A stretch of 64,000 bases of DNA, taken from assembly GCF_000272475.1 (NCBI RefSeq), contig NZ_AKFJ01000089.1, forward strand, positions 35,763 through 99,762. Direction: 5' to 3'. This stretch comes from Novosphingobium sp. Rr 2-17 (lineage in GTDB: Bacteria; Pseudomonadota; Alphaproteobacteria; Sphingomonadales; Sphingomonadaceae). Under the pieces are notes generated by a model. It was given only the letters and a program-made list of their open reading frames with translations, ran no database searches and was not told the DNA's origin. The position numbers and the translations under genes are program-made. Below, piece by piece: positions 43,005-53,599 of this stretch; the first letter of the stretch is position 1, and the number at the start of each line of letters is the position of its first letter.

Positions 43005-45599
43005 ATGCAAGTGCGGCTTCATCTTGCATTAGCGGCAGCGATACTGCCAGGGACGGCCATGGCGCAATCGGAGGACAGCGTGGCTGACAAGTCCGTCCTT
43101 GCGGCCATCGCCAAGGCCGACCTTGCCGAAAAGGTTGGCCAGCTACAAAGCACCGCGCCTGCCGCCAAGGCGATGGGGCTACCTGCCTACGACTGGTGGA
43201 ACGAGGGGCTGCACGGTCTTGCCCGCAACGGTGAGGCCACGGTTTTTCCGCAAGCGATCGGGCTCGCAGCGACGTTCGATCCAGTGCTGATGGAGAAAGT
43301 CGGTACGGTCATCTCGACCGAGGCACGGGCGAAGTTCAACACGCGGCCGGTCAATGCCGATCGCCGGATCTACGAAGGGCTGACGATCTGGTCGCCCAAC
43401 ATCAATATCTTCCGTGACCCGCGTTGGGGCCGAGGGCAGGAAACCTACGGCGAAGATCCTTTTCTGTCCGGCACGCTGGCAGTAGGGTTCATCAAGGGCC
43501 TGCAAGGAACCGATCCCGCCCATCCACGCGTCATTGCAACGCCCAAGCACTTTGCGGTCCATTCCGGCCCCGAGGCGGGACGTGACAGCTTTGACGTGGA
43601 TGTGAGCCCCCAGGATCGAGAGGCCACCTACCTTCCAGCGTTTCGCAAGGCCGTAACCGAGGGGCGGCCGTTGTCAGTGATGTGTGCCTACAATTCAACG
43701 CACGGCACGCCCGTTTGCGCGGACGACGCCCTGATCAACCAGCGGCTGCGCAAGGACTGGGGGTTCAAGGGGTTCGTGGTTTCAGATTGTGATGCCATCG
43801 CCAACGTCTGGATGTTCCATCATTACGCCGCAGATGCCGCCGAAGCTTCCGCTGCATCCATCAAGGCGGGAACCGATTTCGACTGCGGCAACACTTATGC
43901 CGCCCTGCCGCAAGCCGTGGAGCGCGGACTGGTCGACGAGGCAACGATCGACCGTGCCCTGGCCCGCTCCCTGCAAGCGCGCCACAGCCTCGGGATCGCA
44001 TTTGGGGCCGCCAATCCCTGGGGCCGGATCAAGCCATCGCAGGTACATACCCTCGCCAGCCGGGCGCTGGCGTTGGAAGCGGCTCGTAAGTCGATCGTGT
44101 TGCTTCAGAACGACAACGCGCGCCTGCCGCTCAAGCCTGGTACGAAACTTGCCGTCGTTGGCGCGAACGCCGACGATTTGTCGGTTATCGAGGCCAGTTA
44201 TCACGGCACCGCAGCCGATCCGATAACGCCCCTGCAAGGCATCCGCCGCCGCTTCGGCGCAGCCAATGTCGCTTACGCGCAAGGCTCCGTCCTGGCCGAG
44301 GGGGCTGCCGTGATCGTCCCCGAAACCGCGCTGGCCTCGCAAGGCAAGCCCGGTCTAAAGGGCGAGTATCTGGACGCCACCGGCAAGGTTGTCCTGACGC
44401 GGCAGGATCGGCGGGTAGACTTCAACTACACCCGCTACGCCCCAGCCGGCATCGACCCGAATGGTTTCAAGGCGCGCTGGAGCGGCACTCTGACGCCTCC
44501 AGGCCCCGGCACTTATCGTCTCGCCTTGGACATCCCCGCTTGCTGGAAAGACTGCAAGCGTCACGATGCGGTTCGGCTGTGGCTCGGCGGCAAGCAACTT
44601 CACGCAGGCGTTCTGGGCAAGCAGCGGGTCGAATTCGACGTGACGCTGACCGGCACGGCGCAACCGATCCGCCTGGAACTCGACCATTACGGCGAGGACG
44701 AGGGGTTGCGGCTCATGTGGCTTCCACCGGCCGACGTGCAAAGGGCCGAGGCGATTGCGGCGACGCGTAACGCAGACGCGATCGTTGCGGTGCTGGGCCT
44801 CTCGCCCGACCTGGAGGGAGAGGCATTGCAAGTGCAGGTTCCCGGCTTCGTTGGCGGCGATCGCAGCGACATCGCCCTACCCCGGCCGCAGGCGCAATTG
44901 CTGGAGGCCCTCCACGCGACCGGCAAACCCGTCATCGTCGTGCTGACCAGTGGCAGCGCGATCGCCATCGACCCCAAGCTGGCGGACGCCGTGCTCGCCG
45001 CCTGGTATCCTGGCGAAGAAGGCGGAACCGCGCTGGCGGAAACCTTGGGGGGCATCAATAATCCCTCAGGCCGCCTCCCGGTCACGTTCTACCGATCGAC
45101 CTCCGATCTTCCGGCTTACGTCGATTATTCGATGAAAGAGCGGTCCTATCGCTATTTCACCGGCACGCCGCTTTGGGGGTTTGGCCATGGCTTGAGCTAC
45201 ACGAATTTTGGGTACGACGCGCCCAAGGCCGTCGCGACCGGCATTGGCGATCCGGTTTCCGTGACCGTCACCGTACACAACACCGGGGTGCGGGCCGGCG
45301 AGGATGTCGTGCAGGCCTACGTCGTGCCGCCCACGATAGAGCCGGAGCCGATCATGACGCAAGCCGTGCTGCAACGCCAACTGGCGGCCTTCCAACGCAT
45401 CGCTCTGGCCCCCGGACAAGCCAGGGCCATCACGCTTAACCTTGATCCGCGCGAAATCTCTGTCGTCGATCGCCGGGGCATCCGTCGCTTGGTGCCCGGA
45501 GAATACCGGGTGTGGGTCGGCAGCGGCCAGCCGGGAGATGGTCCAGGAGCCTGGTCCACATTCACGCTGACCGGCGATGCCAGGGAACTGGCCAAGTGA
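43005..45599 (+). CDS. GH3 glycosidase with PA14 insertion (exported)
   Basis: An 864-residue GH3 enzyme with a Sec signal (MQVRLHLALAAAILPGTAMA). The N-terminal TIM barrel has YDWWNEGLHGLAR, TPKHFAVHSGPE and nucleophile Asp261 (VVSDCDAI). A PA14-like beta domain (about 440-560; FKARWSGTLTPPGPGTYRL) interrupts the alpha/beta sandwich, and a fibronectin type III-like domain ends it. WWNEGLHG resembles the beta-xylosidase/beta-glucosidase branch. Plant complex N-glycans carry beta-1,2-xylose, so beta-xylosidase is an attractive but unproven activity. The gene starts one base after the beta-mannosidase stop. Confidence 0.92.
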   Translation: MQVRLHLALAAAILPGTAMAQSEDSVADKSVLAAIAKADLAEKVGQLQSTAPAAKAMGLPAYDWWNEGLHGLARNGEATVFPQAIGLAATFDPVLMEKVGTVISTEARAKFNTRPVNADRRIYEGLTIWSPNINIFRDPRWGRGQETYGEDPFLSGTLAVGFIKGLQGTDPAHPRVIATPKHFAVHSGPEAGRDSFDVDVSPQDREATYLPAFRKAVTEGRPLSVMCAYNSTHGTPVCADDALINQRLRKDWGFKGFVVSDCDAIANVWMFHHYAADAAEASAASIKAGTDFDCGNTYAALPQAVERGLVDEATIDRALARSLQARHSLGIAFGAANPWGRIKPSQVHTLASRALALEAARKSIVLLQNDNARLPLKPGTKLAVVGANADDLSVIEASYHGTAADPITPLQGIRRRFGAANVAYAQGSVLAEGAAVIVPETALASQGKPGLKGEYLDATGKVVLTRQDRRVDFNYTRYAPAGIDPNGFKARWSGTLTPPGPGTYRLALDIPACWKDCKRHDAVRLWLGGKQLHAGVLGKQRVEFDVTLTGTAQPIRLELDHYGEDEGLRLMWLPPADVQRAEAIAATRNADAIVAVLGLSPDLEGEALQVQVPGFVGGDRSDIALPRPQAQLLEALHATGKPVIVVLTSGSAIAIDPKLADAVLAAWYPGEEGGTALAETLGGINNPSGRLPVTFYRSTSDLPAYVDYSMKERSYRYFTGTPLWGFGHGLSYTNFGYDAPKAVATGIGDPVSVTVTVHNTGVRAGEDVVQAYVVPPTIEPEPIMTQAVLQRQLAAFQRIALAPGQARAITLNLDPREISVVDRRGIRRLVPGEYRVWVGSGQPGDGPGAWSTFTLTGDARELAK

Positions 45600-47068
45600 A
45601 CGCCGGTTTGCCCAGTCGGCGTTCGGTGCTGGCCCAAGGCGGCGCGCTTGCCGCATCGCTTGCGACCGGCACCTTGCTGTCAGGCACGGCTCGTGCGGCA
45701 TCGCCAGGGGTCCCGCTGCCTGCAACCGGCGGCAGACCAGCTGTTTCCGCGCGCCGCTTCGTCAGCCGGGCCGTGGAAGCAGAGATCGACCGCGTCGCCA
45801 GGCTCGTGGCCGATCCGAAGCTGCGGGCGATGTTCGTTAACTGCTATCCCAACACGCTCGACACCACGGTGCACATGAGCACCCTTGACGGACGCCCCGA
45901 TGCCTTCGTCATTACTGGTGACATTCCCTGCCTGTGGCTGCGCGATAGTAGCGCGCAAGTGCTACCTTATCTGCACCTCGTTGACCGCGATCCAGCCTTG
46001 GTGGACTTGTTTCGCGGGCTGATCGCCCGCCAGTCCCGCTCTATCCTGATAGATCCCTATGCCAACGCCTTCATGGCCGATCCCACCGCCAAGACAAACC
46101 TGTCGTGGGCTTTGGCCGACGATACGGAAATGAAGCCCGGGGTGGCGGAGCGCAAATGGGAAATCGATTCCTTGTGCTACGCAATGCGCCTCGGCTTTCG
46201 CTACTGGCGCCAAACCCGCGACACCGTGCCGTTCGACGATACCTGGCTGGAAGCATCGCGTGCTTGCGTCAGGACCCTGCGCGAGCAGCAGCGCAAGTCC
46301 TCCGCCGGTCCATACCGGTTCAGGCGCAGCAGCAATCGGCCAACCGAAACGATGCAACTCGATGGCTGGGGACCGCCCAGCCGGCCGGTCGGGCTGATCC
46401 ACAGCGGCTTTCGCCCCTCCGACGATGCCTGCACGTATCCTTTCCTGATCCCCGCCAACCTTTTCGCCGTCACCGCCTTGCGCGAAATGGCAAGCGTCGC
46501 CCGGCAAGCGCGCGGCGACACAGTGCTTGCGAACGATGCAGGCGCACTGGCGGACGAGGTCGAAACCGCGCTGCGCAAGTGGGGAACGATGACGCTGCCC
46601 GATGGCAGGCGGGTCTGGGCTTACGAGGTCGATGGCTTTGGCAACGCGATGTTCATGGACGATGCGAACGTGCCGTCGCTGCTTGGCCTCGCCTTCCTGG
46701 AATGCGTTCCCCGCAGCGATCCGCTGTGGCGTACGACTGCGCAGGCCTGCTGGTCGCCCGCCAACCCATACTTCTTTCGCGGAAGCGCGATCGAGGGAAT
46801 CGGCGGCCCTCATGTCGGCCTGGGCCAAGTTTGGCCGATGAGCCTGATCGTCCGAGCTATCTCAAGCGACGATCCTCAGGTGATCCGCGCGATGTTGCGT
46901 ATGCTGCGCGATACGGACGCCGGCACCGGCTTTATCCACGAAGCGGTGGACAGCGACGAACCGCGAAAGTTCACGCGAGACTGGTTTGCCTGGGCCAATG
47001 GCTTGTTCGGCGACCTGATCGTCAAGCTCGCAGACAACCGCCCCGATCTGCTTTCGAGCCCCTTGTGA
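45596..47068 (+). CDS. GH125 exo-alpha-1,6-mannosidase (exported)
   Basis: A 490-residue GH125 protein. Family segments are TTVHMSTLDGRPDAFVITGDIPCLWLRDSSAQ (centre ITGDIPCLWLRDS), HSGFRPSDDACTYPFLIPAN and MDDANVPSLLGLAFL. A Tat-type leader SRRSVLAQGGALAAS is present. The start is taken as GTG overlapping the GH3 stop (GTGA); the longer frame upstream is the shadow of GH3. GH125 enzymes remove alpha-1,6-mannose from the N-glycan core, complementing GH92. The next gene begins 35 bases later. Confidence 0.93.
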   Translation: MNAGLPSRRSVLAQGGALAASLATGTLLSGTARAASPGVPLPATGGRPAVSARRFVSRAVEAEIDRVARLVADPKLRAMFVNCYPNTLDTTVHMSTLDGRPDAFVITGDIPCLWLRDSSAQVLPYLHLVDRDPALVDLFRGLIARQSRSILIDPYANAFMADPTAKTNLSWALADDTEMKPGVAERKWEIDSLCYAMRLGFRYWRQTRDTVPFDDTWLEASRACVRTLREQQRKSSAGPYRFRRSSNRPTETMQLDGWGPPSRPVGLIHSGFRPSDDACTYPFLIPANLFAVTALREMASVARQARGDTVLANDAGALADEVETALRKWGTMTLPDGRRVWAYEVDGFGNAMFMDDANVPSLLGLAFLECVPRSDPLWRTTAQACWSPANPYFFRGSAIEGIGGPHVGLGQVWPMSLIVRAISSDDPQVIRAMLRMLRDTDAGTGFIHEAVDSDEPRKFTRDWFAWANGLFGDLIVKLADNRPDLLSSPL

Positions 47069-47103
47069 CCGCGGGCTTACCTCCCAGTATCAAAGGACCG
47101 ACC

Positions 47104-49050
47104 ATGGACGTCTCCCGCCGTCGCTTCCTAGCAAGTTCGGCAGTCGCCACGGCGGCAACCGGTGCCATAGCAGTGGCACCTGTGCAGGCGGCGATTGGTG
47201 CACAAGCCACAGCGCCGAAGCCTTATGGCGCTGTACCCAGCGCACGCCAGTGGCGCTGGCACGGACACGAGGCCTACGCTTTCGTCCATTTCGCCATGAA
47301 CACCTTTACCGACAAGGAATGGGGATACGGCGACGAAGACCCCAAGCTGTTCGACCCCACCGATTTCGACGCGGATCAGATCGTGGCCGCAGCGAAAACC
47401 GGCGGTATGCGCGGGATCATCCTGACGGCGAAGCACCACGACGGGTTCTGCCTATGGCAGACCCAGACCACCGCGCATTCGATCCGCAACAGTCCCTACA
47501 AGCAGGGCAAGGGCGACATCGTCGCAGACGTGGCTGCCGCGTGCCGACGGGCTGGAATGATGTTCGGCGTGTACTTGTCGCCGTGGGACCGCAACCACGC
47601 TGAGTACGGCCGCCCCGCCTATCTCGATTGCTATCGACAGCAACTGACCGAACTATGCACGCGCTACGGCAAATTGTTCGAGGTCTGGTTCGACGGCGCC
47701 AATGGCGGTGATGGCTATTATGGCGGCGCGCGCGAAACCCGTCATATCGATGCGCCCAAGTATTACGACTGGCCCGCGATCGTAAAACTCGTTCATGAAC
47801 TACAGCCCGATGCCTGCACATTCGATCCGCTAGGCGCAGACATCCGCTGGGTCGGCAACGAGGATGGCGTTGCCGGCGATCCGTGCTGGCCGACGATGCC
47901 CAACAAGCCCTATGATCAAACACTGGGCAACTCTGGCCTTCGGGGCGGCGAGCTTTGGTGGCCCACCGAAACCAACGTTTCGATCCGCCCCGGCTGGTTC
48001 TACCATGCCGACGAGGACGCGAAGGTGAAAAGCCCCGAACGGCTGGTCCGCCTGTTCGACGAATCCATCGCCCGCGGCACCAACCTCAACCTGAACCTGC
48101 CCCCCGACCGGCGCGGTCGGATCGCCGATCAGGATGTGCGGGTTCTGAAATCTTTCGGCGACGCCATGCGGGCGACGTTTGCCAGGGACCTTGCAAAAGG
48201 TGCACTCGCCCATGCCAGCGCGACACGCGGGAGCAGCTTTGCCCCGGCGCTGGTCCTCGACGGCAACCGCGAGACTTACTGGTCCAGTCCCGATGCCGAT
48301 CTGACACCGACGCTTACCCTTGACCTGGCGCCGGGGACGCGGTTCGATCTCATCCGCATTGGCGAATATTTGCCGCTAGGCGTGCGCGTTACGCGTTTCG
48401 CGATCGAGGCGCAGATGAACGGCGACTGGAAACGGCTGGCCGAGAAGGAATGCATAGGCGCGCAGCGGATCATTCGCCTACCCGAACCGATTGCCCCGCG
48501 CCGCATTCGTTTGGTGGTACTGGACGGCACGGCCTGTCCGGCCATCAACCAGTTTTCGCTTTATGCTTCGGTTCGGCCCGCTGCCGTGCCCGCCATTGTC
48601 TCATCTGATCCCAGTGTGATCGACGCGTCGCGTTGGCGGGTGATGGCCGCGACCGCACCTGGAGCAGAAGCGGTTCTCGACAACGATAGCGCCACGATCT
48701 GGCTCCAGCCCTCGCCCACCGCTGCCCGCCCTGCACACATCACGCTCGATCTGGGCGCTCAACTCGATCTTGCCGGATTCAGTCTTACACCAGCGCGGCA
48801 GGTCATGCAGGATGCGGCACCCCCAAAGGGATATATCGCCGAGACCAGCCTCGACGGAAAGGACTGGACGCGGCGCACTGCAGGTGAATTTGGCAACATC
48901 GCCTACGCACTCGCTACCCAGCGCATCGCCTTTCCCGCTGCCGTGCCAGCACGGTATCTAAGGCTTACCTTCGAAGCCTCTGCATTACCAAAAACCACGC
49001 TTGCGATCGCGGGCATAGGTGGGTTCCTCAAGCCGCGCGGGCGGCCATGA
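47104..49050 (+). CDS. GH29 alpha-L-fucosidase with discoidin-like C-terminus (exported)
   Basis: A 648-residue GH29 enzyme with a Tat signal ([18 protein letters not shown]). The catalytic barrel (about 40-370) has [11 protein letters not shown] and nucleophile Asp197 in [15 protein letters not shown]. Two beta-rich modules follow: the GH29 C-terminal domain (about 375-500) and an F5/8 type C-like domain (about 530-648, [13 protein letters not shown]). The overall type matches enzymes for alpha-1,3/1,4-fucose, as in core alpha-1,3 or Lewis epitopes, but specificity cannot be read from sequence. It overlaps the GH95 gene by four bases and has a close paralogue two genes on. Confidence 0.95.
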   Translation: MDVSRRRFLASSAVATAATGAIAVAPVQAAIGAQATAPKPYGAVPSARQWRWHGHEAYAFVHFAMNTFTDKEWGYGDEDPKLFDPTDFDADQIVAAAKTGGMRGIILTAKHHDGFCLWQTQTTAHSIRNSPYKQGKGDIVADVAAACRRAGMMFGVYLSPWDRNHAEYGRPAYLDCYRQQLTELCTRYGKLFEVWFDGANGGDGYYGGARETRHIDAPKYYDWPAIVKLVHELQPDACTFDPLGADIRWVGNEDGVAGDPCWPTMPNKPYDQTLGNSGLRGGELWWPTETNVSIRPGWFYHADEDAKVKSPERLVRLFDESIARGTNLNLNLPPDRRGRIADQDVRVLKSFGDAMRATFARDLAKGALAHASATRGSSFAPALVLDGNRETYWSSPDADLTPTLTLDLAPGTRFDLIRIGEYLPLGVRVTRFAIEAQMNGDWKRLAEKECIGAQRIIRLPEPIAPRRIRLVVLDGTACPAINQFSLYASVRPAAVPAIVSSDPSVIDASRWRVMAATAPGAEAVLDNDSATIWLQPSPTAARPAHITLDLGAQLDLAGFSLTPARQVMQDAAPPKGYIAETSLDGKDWTRRTAGEFGNIAYALATQRIAFPAAVPARYLRLTFEASALPKTTLAIAGIGGFLKPRGRP

Positions 49051-51605
49051 TCGCGAGCGGAGAGGATGAGGGGCGCCCGCCTGGCAACGACGGCGAGGGT
49101 CTGATTGGTATATCGCGCCGCGCGATGCTCGCGGTAGGCGGCGGCACGTTGTTGTCCGGATTGTTGGCTCCAGGGGAAGCTCTGGGCAACACACCGTCGG
49201 TCGAGGGCCACCGGATCGCGGACAACTCGCCCGCGACGGAATGGCTCCTCGGCCATCCCGTCGGCAACGGGCGGCTGGGCGCGATGATGGGCGGCAGTGT
49301 CCGCCGCGACGTCATTTCGCTCAACCACGACACCCTCTGGACCGGTCAGCCCAGCCCGCATCCCGACCATGACGGTCGCGCCACACTGGCCGCAGTCCGA
49401 AAGGCGGTGTTCGCAGGCGATTACGCGGCTGCGGACCTCCTCAGCCGCCCGCTCCAAGGCACTTTCAGCCAAAGCTTCGCGCCGATGGCCGACATGACAC
49501 TGGAACTCGATCACACCCAAGCCGTCACAGCGTATCGACGCGAACTCGATCTCGACCGCGCCATTGCATCGGTTGCCTATCATTGCGGCGATGTCGCGTT
49601 CCGGCGCGAACTGTTCGCTTCGTACCCCGACAACGTGATCGTGCTGCGACTATCGGCAAGCAGGGCCGCCGCGATCAGCGGACGGATTGGACTGGCGACA
49701 TCGCTACTTGGAAGCACCAGGGCAGCCGGCAACACCCTGCGCTTGATGGGCAAAGCGCCGACGCGATGCGAGCCGAACTATCGCGAAGTGCCCGATCCGG
49801 TCGCATACTCGGAGCAGCCGGGCCAAGGCATGGCTTTTGCCACCGTTCTTGGGGTGGAAGTGCAAGGCGGCGAGGTCGTCGCATCAGGCGATGCGCTTAG
49901 CGTTCGGGGCGCGGATGTGGTGGTCATTCGCATCGCCGCTGCCACGGGATTTCGCCGCTTCGACTTGCTGCCTGATATCGCAGCGGAAGAGGTAGCCGCA
50001 GTGGCGGAGCGCAATCTCGCTATAGCCCATCAAAATTCCTACGGTTCGCTACTCAAGCGCCACCTCGCCGATCATCAGGCCTTGTATCGACGCGCCTCAA
50101 TCGAGCTTCAAGGCGCTGGCGATGATCAAGTGACGCCCAAGGCAGAGCGCTTGTTCAACCTGGGTCGCTATCTGCTGATAGCCAGTTCGAGACCGGACAC
50201 GATGCCGGCGAACCTGCAAGGGCTGTGGAATGCGCAAGTACGACCGCCCTGGAGCGCGAACTACACCACGAACATCAATCTCCAGATGAATTACTGGTCG
50301 GCCGAGACCTGCAATCTGGCCGAATGCCACCTTCCCCTGATGGATCACATCGAAAGGCTGGCCCTCAACGGCGCCAAAGTTGCGCGCGATTTGTACGGAA
50401 TGCCGGGCTGGTCCGTCCACCACAACAGCGATGTGTGGGCAATGGCCAACCCAGTGGGCGCGGGTGATGGCGATCCCAACTGGGCGAACTGGCCTATGGC
50501 AGGCCCTTGGCTCGCCCAGCATGTCTGGGAACATTACCGTTTCAGCGGCGACATCGCCTTTCTTGCCAAGCGCGGTTTTGCGCTGATGCGCGACTGTGCT
50601 GAGTTTTGCGCCGCGTGGCTGGTTCGCGACCCCAGCAGCCATCGCCTGACGACCGCACCGTCGATCTCGCCGGAAAACCTGTTTCTCGGGCCGCATGGAA
50701 AGCCGTCCGCGATCAGTTCCGGGTGTACGATGGATCTCGCTTTGACCCGCGAGCTGTTTGAGAACTGCATCGCCGCCGCGAACCTTGTCGGCGACCGCAG
50801 TGGCCTTGCGGTGCACTTGAAAGGTCTGCTCCAAGAACTCGAGCCTTACCGGATCGGCCGCTACGGACAATTGCAGGAGTGGTCTTCCGACTTTGACGAG
50901 CAGGATGCCGGCCACCGGCATATCTCGCATCTCTATCCGCTCTATCCCGGTGGTGCCGTAGATCCTACCCGAACGCCCGATCTGGCAAGAGCTGCGCGTG
51001 CTTCCCTGGTCCGCCGCGAGGCGCATGGCGGGGCCAGCACCGGCTGGAGCAGAGCCTGGGCCACGGCGGCATGGGCGCGGCTGGGCGATGGCGCCGAAGC
51101 GGGCCGGTCACTCTCGGCCTTCATCACGCATAACGTGGCCGATAACCTGTTGGACACCCACCCTGCCCAGCCCCGGCCCGTGTTTCAAATCGACGGCAAC
51201 TTCGGGATCACCGCCGCCATGGCCGAGATGCTGCTTCAAAGCCATGGCAATGCCATCGCCTTGCTTCCTGCTCTGCCGCCGCAGTGGACTTCCGGGCGCG
51301 CCCGAGGCCTGCGGGCACGTGGCGGCCACGAGGTGGCGATCGAATGGAGCGCGGATTTCGTCCGCACGGAGCTCAGGGCCGGCGCCGATCAGACGGCGAT
51401 CCACGCGCCGCCGGGTTTCACCATAGTCGCCGTCACGCATGACGATGCAGGCGTCAACGTCGAACGGACACCCGGCGGGGTCCGGTTCGAGACGCGTCCG
51501 AACGCAACCTACCTGATCGCATCGCGCCGGACGGATCGCTTGGATGTGAGCCAACACGCAGGACGTCCGACCGCCTACCTTGACCCAAACGCTCGTAAGG
51601 AATGA
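49047..51605 (+). CDS. GH95 alpha-L-fucosidase (exported)
   Basis: An 852-residue GH95 enzyme. It has a Tat leader ([16 protein letters not shown]), an N-terminal beta domain ([30 protein letters not shown]), an (alpha/alpha)6 catalytic domain ([21 protein letters not shown] described by [26 protein letters not shown]) and a C-terminal beta domain with [24 protein letters not shown] signature. GH95 members are inverting alpha-1,2-fucosidases (some alpha-1,2-galactosidases). Its gene is set between two GH29 genes with ATGA overlaps on both sides. Confidence 0.95.
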   Translation: MIASGEDEGRPPGNDGEGLIGISRRAMLAVGGGTLLSGLLAPGEALGNTPSVEGHRIADNSPATEWLLGHPVGNGRLGAMMGGSVRRDVISLNHDTLWTGQPSPHPDHDGRATLAAVRKAVFAGDYAAADLLSRPLQGTFSQSFAPMADMTLELDHTQAVTAYRRELDLDRAIASVAYHCGDVAFRRELFASYPDNVIVLRLSASRAAAISGRIGLATSLLGSTRAAGNTLRLMGKAPTRCEPNYREVPDPVAYSEQPGQGMAFATVLGVEVQGGEVVASGDALSVRGADVVVIRIAAATGFRRFDLLPDIAAEEVAAVAERNLAIAHQNSYGSLLKRHLADHQALYRRASIELQGAGDDQVTPKAERLFNLGRYLLIASSRPDTMPANLQGLWNAQVRPPWSANYTTNINLQMNYWSAETCNLAECHLPLMDHIERLALNGAKVARDLYGMPGWSVHHNSDVWAMANPVGAGDGDPNWANWPMAGPWLAQHVWEHYRFSGDIAFLAKRGFALMRDCAEFCAAWLVRDPSSHRLTTAPSISPENLFLGPHGKPSAISSGCTMDLALTRELFENCIAAANLVGDRSGLAVHLKGLLQELEPYRIGRYGQLQEWSSDFDEQDAGHRHISHLYPLYPGGAVDPTRTPDLARAARASLVRREAHGGASTGWSRAWATAAWARLGDGAEAGRSLSAFITHNVADNLLDTHPAQPRPVFQIDGNFGITAAMAEMLLQSHGNAIALLPALPPQWTSGRARGLRARGGHEVAIEWSADFVRTELRAGADQTAIHAPPGFTIVAVTHDDAGVNVERTPGGVRFETRPNATYLIASRRTDRLDVSQHAGRPTAYLDPNARKE

Positions 51606-51607
51606 CG

Positions 51608-53542
51608 ATGCCGACCCTTTCACGCCGCACCGTTCTCGCTGGTGGGCTTGCGTCTGTCGGCGCTTCGGTAAGCACCGCCGCACCGCTACGCCGAATGGCG
51701 GATCTCGCTGGTAAGGCCAACGCACCCACTCCTTGGGGCGCAACTCCGTCGGCTCGTCAGCTCGCCTGGCACCGGCGAGAGCAATACGCCTTCATCCACT
51801 TTTCGATAAACACCTTTACCGATCGCGAGTGGGGGTATGGTGACGAAACGCCTCGTCTGTTCGATCCGACCGACTTTTCCGCAGACCAGATCGTAGGGGC
51901 GGCCAAGGCGGGAGGCTTGCGCGGGATCGTTCTTACCGCAAAACATCACGATGGCTTTTGCCTGTGGCCAACGATGCTGACCGAACATTGCGTTCGCAAC
52001 AGTCCCTTCCGACAAGGCAAGGGCGACATCGTTCGCGAGTTCGAACAAGCTGCTCGCCGAGCGGGTATGGCCTTCGGGATCTACCTCTCGCCTTGGGACC
52101 GCAACCACGCGGAATATGGTCGGCCGGGATACATCGACTATTACCGCAAACAAGTCGTCGAATTGTGCACGCGGTACGGTCCTTTGTTCGAATTCTGGTT
52201 CGATGGAGCGAACGGAGGTGACGGTTACTACGGCGGCGCCCGCGAGACGCGCAAGATCGATGCCGAAGCCTATTACAACTGGCCATCGATCTTCGAGCTT
52301 GTTCATCAGCACCAGCCCATGGCGTGCACCTTCGAACCACTGGGTTCCGATATCCGCTGGGTCGGTAACGAGGACGGGGTCGCGGGAGATCCGTGCTGGC
52401 CGACGATGCCAAACCACAAGCCCAGCCAGGCCGAAGGCAACGCCGGCTTGCGCGGTGGCCCCTTGTGGTGGCCGGCAGAGACCAACACCTCGATCCGGCC
52501 CGGATGGTTCTACCATGCCGACGAGGATTCGATGGTCAAAGATCCGCGACGTCTGCTGCGGCTTTACGACGAATCCGTAGCGCGTGGCACCAACCTGATT
52601 CTAAACCTGCCGCCTGATCGGCGCGGCCGGCTGGCCGACCCGGACGTGGCGGTATTGCAATCGTTCGGCAAGGCGCAGCGCGCGACGTTTGCCGCCAACC
52701 TCGCCCATGGCGCGATTGCATCTGCCGAATACGAACGCGGCACCGCCTTCACTGCGGCCAAGGTGCTGGACCGCAACCCCGAAAGCTATTGGTCCACCCC
52801 CGATGCCATTCGCAGCGCAGACCTTGTCCTTGAAGTACCTCCGGGCCGAGCTTTCGACCTCATCCGGGTCCGCGAATACCTCCCACTCGGCGTCAGGGTT
52901 AGCCGGTTCGCGATCGACCTGGACTTGGGCAAGGGATGGCAGGAAGCCGCCCGGGGCGAGTGCATCGGTGCCCAACGGATCGTGCGCCTTCCTCGTGTCG
53001 TAGCGGCAAAGCGACTGCGGCTTAGAATATTGGATGCGATGGCTTGCCCGGCCATTAGCGAAATTGCACTGTTCCGCCAAGTCGCACCCGATCCCGTAGC
53101 CCTTCCCCCTGCCCGGCAAAGCGAGGCGCTATCGTCAGACGGATGGTCTATCGTATCGGCCACTGGCCCGGGGGCAGAGGCTTTGCTGGACAACAATCCC
53201 GGAACGGCATGGGTGGTGCCGGTGGCAGGCGCAGAGCAATTCGCGACCGTCACGATCGGCCTTGGCAAGCGCGAGGAGATCGGTGGATTTACACTGACGC
53301 CCTCGCGCGCCGTTATGAACGATGCCTCTCCTCCCAAACGCTTTCGGGCGGAAACCAGCCTCGATGGCCGGACGTGGAGTGAAAGAGCGGCTGGGGAATT
53401 TTCGAACATCGCCAATGCCCTGACCCCTCAACGCATCCCTTTCCCAGTGAAGGCACAAGCAGCCTATGTGCGCTTCACGTTCCAAGGGTTGGCGGCGAGC
53501 GCCGGTAACATGGCGATTGCTGATGTCGGGTTATATCGCTGA
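51608..53542 (+). CDS. GH29 alpha-L-fucosidase, second paralogue (exported)
   Basis: A 644-residue paralogue of the GH29 enzyme encoded at 47104. It shares the same domain layout and near-identical core motifs: [11 protein letters not shown], the nucleophile Asp in [15 protein letters not shown], and the C-terminal AETSLDGRTWSER module. A Tat leader (SRRTVLAGGLASVGAS) is present. An ATG at 51602 overlaps the GH95 stop; the ATG at 51608 has AAGGA at better spacing, so either could be used. It is the last gene of the operon and converges on dnaE2. Two retained copies suggest different linkage specificities. Confidence 0.95.
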   Translation: MPTLSRRTVLAGGLASVGASVSTAAPLRRMADLAGKANAPTPWGATPSARQLAWHRREQYAFIHFSINTFTDREWGYGDETPRLFDPTDFSADQIVGAAKAGGLRGIVLTAKHHDGFCLWPTMLTEHCVRNSPFRQGKGDIVREFEQAARRAGMAFGIYLSPWDRNHAEYGRPGYIDYYRKQVVELCTRYGPLFEFWFDGANGGDGYYGGARETRKIDAEAYYNWPSIFELVHQHQPMACTFEPLGSDIRWVGNEDGVAGDPCWPTMPNHKPSQAEGNAGLRGGPLWWPAETNTSIRPGWFYHADEDSMVKDPRRLLRLYDESVARGTNLILNLPPDRRGRLADPDVAVLQSFGKAQRATFAANLAHGAIASAEYERGTAFTAAKVLDRNPESYWSTPDAIRSADLVLEVPPGRAFDLIRVREYLPLGVRVSRFAIDLDLGKGWQEAARGECIGAQRIVRLPRVVAAKRLRLRILDAMACPAISEIALFRQVAPDPVALPPARQSEALSSDGWSIVSATGPGAEALLDNNPGTAWVVPVAGAEQFATVTIGLGKREEIGGFTLTPSRAVMNDASPPKRFRAETSLDGRTWSERAAGEFSNIANALTPQRIPFPVKAQAAYVRFTFQGLAASAGNMAIADVGLYR

Positions 53543-53599
53543 CCCGCCACTGCGCTAACCAGCCAGTCTCTCCAAATTGGCGTGGCTGCGACTTGCCGC

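Noticed and set aside
46105..47103. In-frame extension of the GH29 gene by about 333 codons upstream
   Set aside because: The extension overlaps the GH125 gene in another frame and lacks GH29 similarity; a Tat signal begins at the ATG at 47104.
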